A DNA stretch of 64,000 nucleotides from Hydractinia symbiolongicarpus (lineage: Eukaryota > Cnidaria > Hydrozoa > Anthoathecata > Hydractiniidae), in assembly GCF_029227915.1 (NCBI RefSeq), contig NC_079883.1:30940001-31004000 (forward strand), written 5' to 3'. Of this stretch, positions 56,201 through 64,000 are shown in pieces (positions within the stretch are counted from its first letter, which is position 1; each line of letters starts with the position of its first letter). The translations under genes and the position numbers were made by a program. A model generated the notes under the pieces. The model was not told the DNA's origin. It saw nothing but the letters and a program-made list of their open reading frames with translations, and ran no database searches.

Positions 56201-57693
56201 TTCAGCGTCTCATCAAAAATGAAAACATTTTTGAAAACTACAAGTGTCATGCGTTTTAGTGGTGAAAAAATAATTTAAAAAATCGTTCGGAGAAATGAGT
56301 TTACTCCCTGGGTACTTTCTTTGTATACTTTTGATTATACGGGCCGAGTCCGGGGTTTACGGGAAATGGCGGGTTTTCGTTTGCCGGCGATTAAACTTCT
56401 TTTATTCAGCGTCTGATCAAAAATGAAAACTTTTTTGAAAACTACAAGTCTCAAGCGTTTTAGTGGTGAAAAAAAAATTTAAAAAATCGTTCGGGAAATG
56501 AGTTTACTCCCTTGGTACTTTCTTTGTATACATTCGACTATACGGGCCAAGCCCGGGATTTACGGGAAATCGCGGGATTTCGTTTGCCGGCGATTAAACC
56601 TCTTTCATTAAGCGTCTCATCAAAAATGAAAACATTTTTGAAAACTAAAAGTCTCATGCGTTTTAGTGGTAAAAAAAAAAATCGTTCCGGAAATGAGTTT
56701 ACACCCTGGGTACTTTCTTTGTATACTTTTGACTATACGGCCGAGTCCGGGATTTACGGGAAATCGCAGGTTTTCGTTTGCCGGCGATTAAACTTCTTTT
56801 ATTCAGCGTCTCATCAAAAATGAAAACATTTTTGAAAACTACAAGTCTCATGCGTTTTAGTGGTGAAAAAAAAAAAATTAAAAAATCGTTCGGGAAATGA
56901 GTTTACTTCCTGGGTACTTTCTTTGTATACTATTGACTATACGGGCCAAGCCCGGGATTTACGGGAAATCGCGGGTTTTCGTTTGCCGGCGATTAAACTT
57001 CTTTTATTCAGCGTCTCATCAAAAATGAAAACATTTTTGAAAACTACAAGTCTTATGCGTTTTAGTGGTGAAAAAATAATTTAAAAAATCGTTCCAGAAA
57101 TGAGTTTACTCACAGGGTACTTTCTTTGTATACATTCGACTATACGGGCCAAGCCCGGGATTTGCGGGAAATCGCGGGTTTTCGTTTGCCGGCGATTAAA
57201 CCTCTTTCATTAAGCGTCTCATCAAAAATGAAAACATTTTTGAAAACTACAGGTCTCATGCGTTTAAGTGGTAAAAAAAAAATTTAAAAAATCGTTCGGG
57301 AAATGAGTTTACTCCCTGGGTACTTTCTTTGTATACATTCGACTATACGGGCCAAGCCCGGGATTTACGGGAAATCGCGGGTTTTCGTTTGCCGGCGATT
57401 AAACCTCTTTCATTAAGCGTCTCATCAAAAATGAAAACATTTTTGAAAATTACAAGTCTCATGCGTTTTAGTGGTAAAAAATAATTTCAAAAATCGTTCG
57501 GGAAATGAGTTTACTCCCTGGGTACTTTCTTTATATTCATTCGACTATACCGGCCAAGCCCGGAATTTACGGGAAATCGCGGGATTTCGTTTGCCGGCGA
57601 TTAAACGTCTTTCATTAAGCGTCTCATCAAAAATGAAAACATTTTTGAAAACTGCAAGTCTCATGCGTTTTAGTGGTAAAAAAAAAATTTAAA
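53240..57693. repeat. Higher-order repeat, two copies of ~2227 bp (11 monomers)
   Basis: GTACTTTCTCTGTACAC occurs at 53271 and 55499, CTCCCTTGGTAC near 54280 and 56508, and TTTATATTCATTCG near 55305 and 57531. The offset falls from 2228 to 2226 because A tracts differ in length (for example the run near 54640 against 56866). Boundaries are approximate. Confidence 0.8.
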
Positions 57694-58099
57694 AAATCGT
57701 TCGGGAAATGAGTTTACTCCCTGGGTACTTTCTTTGTATACTTTTGAATATGCGGGCCGAGTCCGGGGTTTACGGGAAATGGCGGGTTTTCGTTTGCCGG
57801 CGATTAAACTTCTTTTTTTCAGCGTCTGATCAAAAATGAAAACATTTTTGAAAACTACAAGTCTCATGGGCTTTAGTGGTGAAATAATAATTTAAAAAAT
57901 CGTTCGGGAAATGAGTTTACACCCTGGGTACTTTCTTTGTATACTTTAGACTATACGGGCCGAATCCGGGATTTACGGGAAATCGCAGGTTTTCGTTTGC
58001 CGGCGATTAAACTTCTTTCATTCAGCGTCTCATCAAAAATGAAAACATTTTTGAAAACTACAAGTCTCATGCGTTTTAGTGGTGAAAAAAAAAATTAAA

Positions 58100-60920
58100 A
58101 AATCGTTCGGGAAATGAGTTTACTCCCTGGGTACTTTCTTTGTATACATTCGACTATACGGGCCAAGCCCGGGATTTACGGGAAATCGCGGGTTTTCCTT
58201 TGCCCGCGATTAAACTTCTTTTATTCAGCGTCTCATCAAAAATGAAAACATTTTTGAAAACTACAAGTGTCATGCGTTTTAGTGGTGAAAAAAAATTTAA
58301 AAAATCGTTCGGGAAATGAGTTTACTCCCTTGGTACTTTCTTTGTATACATTCGACTATACGGGCCAAGCCCGGGATTTACGGGAAATCGCGGGATTTCG
58401 TTTGCCGGCGATTAAACCTCTTTCATTAAGCGTCTCATCAAAAATGAAAACATTTTTGAAAACTAAAAGTCTCATGCGTTTTAGTGGTAAAAAAAAAATC
58501 GTTCGGGAAATGAGTTTACACCCTGGGTACTTTCTTTGTATACATTCGACTATACGGGCCAAGCCCGGGATTTACGGGAAATCGCGGGTTTTCGTTTGCC
58601 GGCGATTAAACTTCTTTTATTCAGCGTCTCATCAAAAATGAAAACATTTTTGAAAACTACAAGTCTTATGCGTTTTAGTGGTGAAAAAATAATTTAAAAA
58701 ATCGTTCCGGAAATGAGTTTACTCACAGGGTACTTTCTTTGTATACATTCGACTATACGGGCCAAGCCCGGGATTTGCGGGAAATCGCGGGTTTTCGTTT
58801 GCCGGCGATTAAACCTCTTTCATTAAGCGTCTCATCAAAAATGAAAACATTTTTGAAAACTACAAGTCTCATGCGTTTAAGTGGTAAAAAAAAAATTTAA
58901 AAAATCGTTCGGGAAATGAGTTTACTCCCTGGGTACTTTCTTTGTATACATTCGACTATACGGGCCAAGCCCGGGATTTACGGGAAATCGCGGGTTTTCG
59001 TTTGCCGGCGATTAAACCTCTTTCATTAAGCGTCTCATCAAAAATGAAAACATTTTTGAAAATTACAAGTCTCATGCGTTTTAGTGGTAAAAAATAATTT
59101 CAAAAATCGTTTGGAAATGAGTTTACTCCCTGGGTACTTTCTTTGTATTCATTCGACTATACGGGCCAAGCCCGGAATTTACGGGAAATCGCGGGATTTC
59201 GTTTGCCGGCGATTAAACGTCTTTCATTAAGCGTCTCATCAAAAATGAAAACATTTTTGAAAACTGCAAGTCTCATGCGTTTTAGTTGTAAAAAAAAAAT
59301 TTAAAAAATCGTTCGGGAAATGAGTTTACTCCCTGGGTACTTTCTTTGTATACTTTTGAATATGCGGGCTGAGTCCGGGGTTTACGGGAAATGGCGGGTT
59401 TTCGTTTGCCGGCGATTAAACTTTTTTTTTTCAGCGTCTGATCAAAAATGAAAACATTTTTGAAAACTACAAGTCTCAAGCGTTTTAGTGGTGAGAAAAA
59501 AATTTAAAAAATCGTTCGGGAAATGAGTTTACTCCCTGGGTACTTTCTTTGTATACATTCGACTATACGGACCAAGCCCGGGATTTACGGGAAATCGCGG
59601 GTTTTCCTTTGCCCGCGATTAAACTTCTTTTATTCAGCGTCTCATCAAAAATGAAAACATTTTTGAAAACTACAAGTGTCATGCGTTTTAGTGGTGAAAA
59701 AAAAATTTAAAAAATCGTTCGGGAAATGAGTTTACTCCCTTGGTACTTTCTTTGTATACATTCGACTATACGGGCCAAGCCCGGGATTTACGGGAAATCG
59801 CGGGATTTCGTTTGCCGGCGATTAAACCTCTTTCATTAAGCGTCTCATCAAAAATGAAAACATTTTTGAAAACTAAAAGTCTCATGCGTTTTAGTGGTAA
59901 AAAAAAAATCGTTCGGGAAATGAGTTTACACCCTGGGTACTTTCTTTGTATACATTCGACTATACGGGCCAAGCCCGGGATTTACGGGAAATCGCGGGTT
60001 TTCGTTTGCCGGCGATTAAACTTCTTTTATTCAGCGTCTCATCAAAAATGAAAACATTTTTGAAAGCTACAAGTCTTATGCGTTTTAGTGGTGAAAAAAT
60101 AATTTAAAAAATCGTTCCGGAAATGAGTTTACACACAGGGTACTTTCTTTGTATACATTCGACTATACGGGCCAAGCCCGGGATTTGCGGGAAATCGCGG
60201 GTTTTGGTTTGCCGGCGATTAAACCTCTTTCATTAAGCGTCTCATCAAAAATGAAAACATTTTTGAAAACTACAAGTCTCATGCGTTTAAGTGGTAAAAA
60301 AAAAATTTAAAAAATCGTTCGGGAAATGAGTTTACTCCCTGGGTACTTTCTTTGTATACATTCGACTATACGGGCCAAGCCCGGGATTTACGGGAAATCG
60401 CGGGTTTTCGTTTGCCGGCGATTAAACCTCTTTCATTAAGCGTCTCATCAAAAATGAAAACATTTTTGAAAATTACAAGTCTCATGCGTTTTAGTGGTAA
60501 AAAATAATTTCAAAAATCGTTTGGAAATGAGTTTACTCCCTGGGTACTTTCTTTGTATTCATTCGACTATACGGGCCAAGCCCGGAATTTACGGGAAATC
60601 GCGGGATTTCGTTTGCCGGCGATTAAACGTCTTTCATTAAGCGTCTCATCAAAAATGAAAACATTTTTGAAAACTGCAAGTCTCATGCGTTTTAGTGGTA
60701 AAAAAAAAATTTAAAAAATCGTTCGGGAAATGAGTTTACTCCCTGGGTACTTTCTTTGTATACTTTTGAATATGCGGGCTGAGTCCGGGGTTTACGGGAA
60801 ATGGCGGGTTTTCGTTTGCCGGCGATTAAACTTCTTTTTTTCAGCGTCTGATCAAAAATGAAAACATTTTTGAAAACTACAAGTCTCAAGCTTTTTAGTG
60901 GTGAGAAAAAAATTTACAAA
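58100..60920. repeat. Higher-order repeat, two copies of 1410 bp (7 monomers)
   Basis: TTTTCCTTTGCCCGCG at 58193 and 59603, the shortened A-tract linker near 58485 and 59895, TTTGTATTCATTCG near 59143 and 60553, and GAATATGCGGGCTGAG near 59358 and 60768 all repeat at 1410 bp. This is 11 bp less than seven standard monomers because one linker is shortened. Confidence 0.75.
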
Positions 60921-63900
60921 ATCGTTCGGGAAATGAGTTTACTCCCTGGGTACTTTCTTTGTATACATTCGACTATACGGGCCAAGCCCGGGATTTACGG
61001 GAAAAAGCGGGATTTCGTTTGCCGGCGATTAAACCTCTTTCATTAAGCGTCTCATCAAAAATGAAAACATTTTTGAAAACTACAAGTCTCATGCGTTTTA
61101 GTGGTAAAAAAAAAATTTAAAAAATCGTTCGGGAAATGAGTTTACACCCTGGGTACTTTCTTTGTATACTTTTGACTATACGGGCCGAGTCCGGGATTTA
61201 CGGGAAATCGCAGGTTTTCGTTTGCCGGCGATTAAACTTCTTTTATTCAGCGTCTCATCAAAAATGAAAACATTTTCGAAAACTACAAGTCTTATGCGTT
61301 TTAGGGGTGAAAAAATAAATTAAAAAATCGTTCGGGAAATGAGTTTATTTCCTGGGTACTTTCTTTGTATACTTTTGACTATACGGGCCATGCCCGGGAT
61401 TTACGGGAAATCGCGGGTTTTCGTTTGCCGGCGATTAAACTTCTTTTATTCAGCGTCTCATCAAAAATGAAAACATTTTTGAAAACTACAAGTCTTATGC
61501 GTTTTAGTGGTGAAAAAATAATTTAAAAAATCGTTTCGGAAATGAGTTTACTCACAGGGTACTTTCTTTGTATACATTCGACTATACGGGCCAAGCCCGG
61601 GATTTACGGGAAATCGCGGGTTTTCGTTTGCCGGCGATTAAACCTCTTTCATTAAGCGTCTCATCAAAAATGAAAACATTTTTGAAAACTACTAGTCTCA
61701 TGCGTTTTAGTGGTAAAAAAAAAAATTAAAAAATCGTTCGGGAAATGAGTTTACACCATGGGTACTTTCTTTGTATACTTTTGACTATACGGCCGAGTCG
61801 GGGATTTACGGGAAATCGCAGGTTTTCGTTTGCCGGCGATTAAACTTCTTTTATTCAGCGTCTCATCAAAAATGAAAACATTTTTGAAAACTACAAGTCT
61901 CATGCGTTTTAGTGGTGAATAAAAGAATTAAAAAATCGTTCGGGAAATGAGTTTACTTCCTGGGTACTTTCTTTGTATACTTTTGACTATACGGGCCAAG
62001 CCCGGGATTTACGGGAAATCGCGGGTTTTCGTTTGCCGGCGATTAAACTTCTTTTATTCAGCGTCTCATCAAAAATGAAAACATTCTTGAAAACTACAAG
62101 TCTTATGCGTTTTAGTGGTGAAAAAATAATTTAAAAAATCGTTCCGGAAATGAGTTTACTCACAAGGTACTTTCTTTGTATACATTCGACTATACGGGCC
62201 AAGCCCGGGATTTACGGGAAATCGCGGGTTTTCGTTTGCCGGCGATTAAACCTCTTTCATTAAGCGTCTCATCAAAAATGAAAACATTTTTGAAAACTAC
62301 AAGTCTCATGCGTTTAAGTGGTAAAAAAAAAATTTAAAAAATCGTTCGGGAAATGAGTTTACTCCCTGGGTACTTTCTTTGTATACATTCGACTATACGG
62401 GCCAAGCCCGGGATTTACGGGAAATCGCGGGTTTTCGTTTGCCGGCGATTAAACCTCTTTCTTTAAGCGTCTCATCAAAAATGAAAACATTTTTGAAAAG
62501 TACAAGTCTCATGCGTTTTAGTGGTAAAAAATACTTTCAAAAATCGTTCGGGAAATGAGTTTACTCCCTGGGTACTTTCTTTGTATACATTCGACTATAC
62601 GGGCCAAGCCCGGAATTTACGGGAAATCGCGGGATTTCGTTTGCCGGCGATTAAACGTCTTTCATTAAGCGTCTCATCAAAAATGAAAACATTTTTGAAA
62701 ACTGCAAGTGTCATGCGTTTTAGTGGTGAAAAAATAATTTAAAAAATCGTTCGGAGAAATGAGTTTACTCCCTGGGTACTTTCTTTGTATACTTTTGATT
62801 ATACGGGCCGAGTCCGGGGTTTACGGGAAATGGCGGGTTTTCGTTTGCCGGCGATTAAACTTCTTTTATTCAGCGTCTGATCAAAAATGGAAACTTTTTT
62901 GAAAACTACAAGTCTCAAGCGTTTTAGTGGTGAAAAAAAAATTTTAAAAATCGTTCGGGAAATGAGTTTACTCCCTTGGTACTTTCTTTGTATACATTCG
63001 ACTATACGGGCCAAGCCCGGGATTTACGGGAAATCGCGGGATTTCGTTTGCCGGCGATTAAACCTCTTTCATTAAGCGTCTCATCAAAAATGAAAACATT
63101 TTTGAAAACTAAAAGTCTCATGCGTTTTAGTGGTAAAAAAAAAAAATCGTTCGGGAAATGAGTTTACACCCTGGGTACTTTCTTTGTATCCTTTTGACTA
63201 TACGGCCGAGTCCGGGATTTACGGGAAATCGCAGGTTTTCGTTTGCCGGCGATTAAACTTCTTTTATTCAGCGTCTCATCAAAAATGAAAACATTTTTGA
63301 AAACTACAAGTCTCATGCGTTTTAGTGGTGAAAAAAAAAAATTAAAAAATCGTTCGGGAAATAAGTTTACTTCCTGGGTACTTTCTTTGTATACTTTTGA
63401 CTATACGGGCCAAGCCCGGGATTTACGGGAAATCGCGGGTTTTCGTTTGCCGGCGATTAAACTTCTTTTATTCAGCGTCTCATCAAAAATGAAAACATTT
63501 TTGAAAACTACAAGTCTTATGCGTTTTAGTGGTGAAAAAATAATTTAAAAAATCGTTCCGGAAATGAGCTTACTCCCTGGGTACTTTCTTTGTATACATT
63601 CGACTATACGGGCCAAGCCCGGGATTTACGGGAAATCGCGGGTTTTCGTTTGCCGGCGATTAAACCTCTTTCTTTAAGCGTCTCATCAAAATTGAAAACA
63701 TTTTTGAAAACTACAAGTCTCATGCGTTTTAGTGGTAAAAAATAATTTCAAAAATCGTTCGGGAAATGAGTTTACTCCCTGGGTACTTTCTTTGTATACA
63801 TTCGACTATACGGGCCAAGCCCGGAATTTACGGGAAATCGCGGGATTTCGTTTGCCGGCGATTAAACGTCTTTCATTAAGCGTCTCATCAAAAATGAAAA

Positions 63901-64000
63901 CATTTTTGAAAACTGCAAGTGTCATGCGTTTTAGTGGTGAAATAATAATTTAAAAAATCGTTCGGAGAAATGAGTTTACTCCCTGGGTACTTTCTTTGTA

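Larger units (their letters stand above)
38388..64000. repeat. Satellite array block C, ~203-bp monomer
   Basis: About 25.6 kb (~126 monomers) from the right edge of transposon copy 2 to the window end, with no interruption by other DNA. Up to about 44.6 kb it repeats the satellite of 23.2-29.5 kb. Beyond 53 kb the monomers more often have long A tracts in the linker (GTGGTAAAAAAAAAA), and several are shortened there by about 10 bp (for example near 54443, 58485 and 59895). Short open frames on both strands are repeat artefacts. The array continues past the window. Confidence 0.97.

Noticed and set aside
63421-63445. CENP-B box in the monomer (TTTACGGGAAATCGCGGG)
   Set aside because: Compared with NTTCGNNNNANNCGGGN it has TACG for TTCG, and the CGGG is displaced by one base. 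The other candidate, TTCGGGAAATGAG, lacks the CGGG half.
63440-63500. Hammerhead ribozyme in the monomer (minus strand TGATGAGACGCTGAA)
   Set aside because: It resembles the CTGATGA..GAAA core, but the essential C before TGATGA is T, stem II would have only 2 bp, and no matching GTC cleavage site with stems I and III is apparent. A covariance-model search could settle it.
1-64000. CRISPR array
   Set aside because: The repeats are contiguous ~203-bp monomers with no unique spacers, in eukaryotic DNA.

Overview
The window is a satellite DNA array interrupted twice by the same 6,132-bp DNA transposon. There is no prokaryotic gene organisation, no rRNA or tRNA gene, and no CRISPR. The transposon gene has spliceosomal introns of 81 to 607 bp with GT..AG ends, so the DNA is eukaryotic. 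AT-rich introns and the RAG1-like transposase family point to an invertebrate animal; cnidarians and molluscs are known hosts of such elements. The species cannot be named from the sequence.

Layout. Positions 1-17097, 23230-32255 and 38388-64000 are tandem copies of a ~203-bp satellite monomer (about 51.7 kb, roughly 255 monomers, ~38% GC by hand count of a typical unit). Monomers differ by a few to ~15% and form local higher-order repeats of 4 to 11 monomers (812, 1410, 1825, 2029 and ~2227 bp) that change along the array. This is the pattern left by repeated unequal exchange. I read the many 60-125-codon open frames in the satellite, on both strands, as by-products of the repeat and not as genes.

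The transposon lies at 17098-23229 and 32256-38387, each flanked by an ATAT duplication. Its ends read CACGGCTGTTTCAG. On the minus strand it carries one gene. I traced this by hand through nine exons with consistent splice phases to a complete 965-codon frame. The protein has an N-terminal zinc-binding region, a C3HC4 RING finger, and a RAG1-like catalytic core. In that core the proposed catalytic acids and zinc ligands are spaced almost exactly as in vertebrate RAG1. No RAG2-like partner is visible. The best class assignment is a RAG1-related element of the N-RAG-TP/Chapaev kind.

The two transposon copies are not independent insertions. A 15,158-bp segment (satellite + transposon + satellite) is tandemly duplicated, with about 14300-29457 repeated at 29458-44615. 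I noticed only five base differences, all in the right satellite flank. The transposon therefore inserted once and was then copied by satellite exchange, unless the duplication is an assembly artefact.

Points most worth checking: the intact RAG1-like gene with fused RING domain; the asymmetric terminal inverted repeats, whose inner and outer blocks are 3 bp apart at one end and 13 bp at the other, recalling the 12/23 spacers of V(D)J signals; the 179-bp triplication of an exon-intron border; and the dense dyad symmetry of the satellite monomer.
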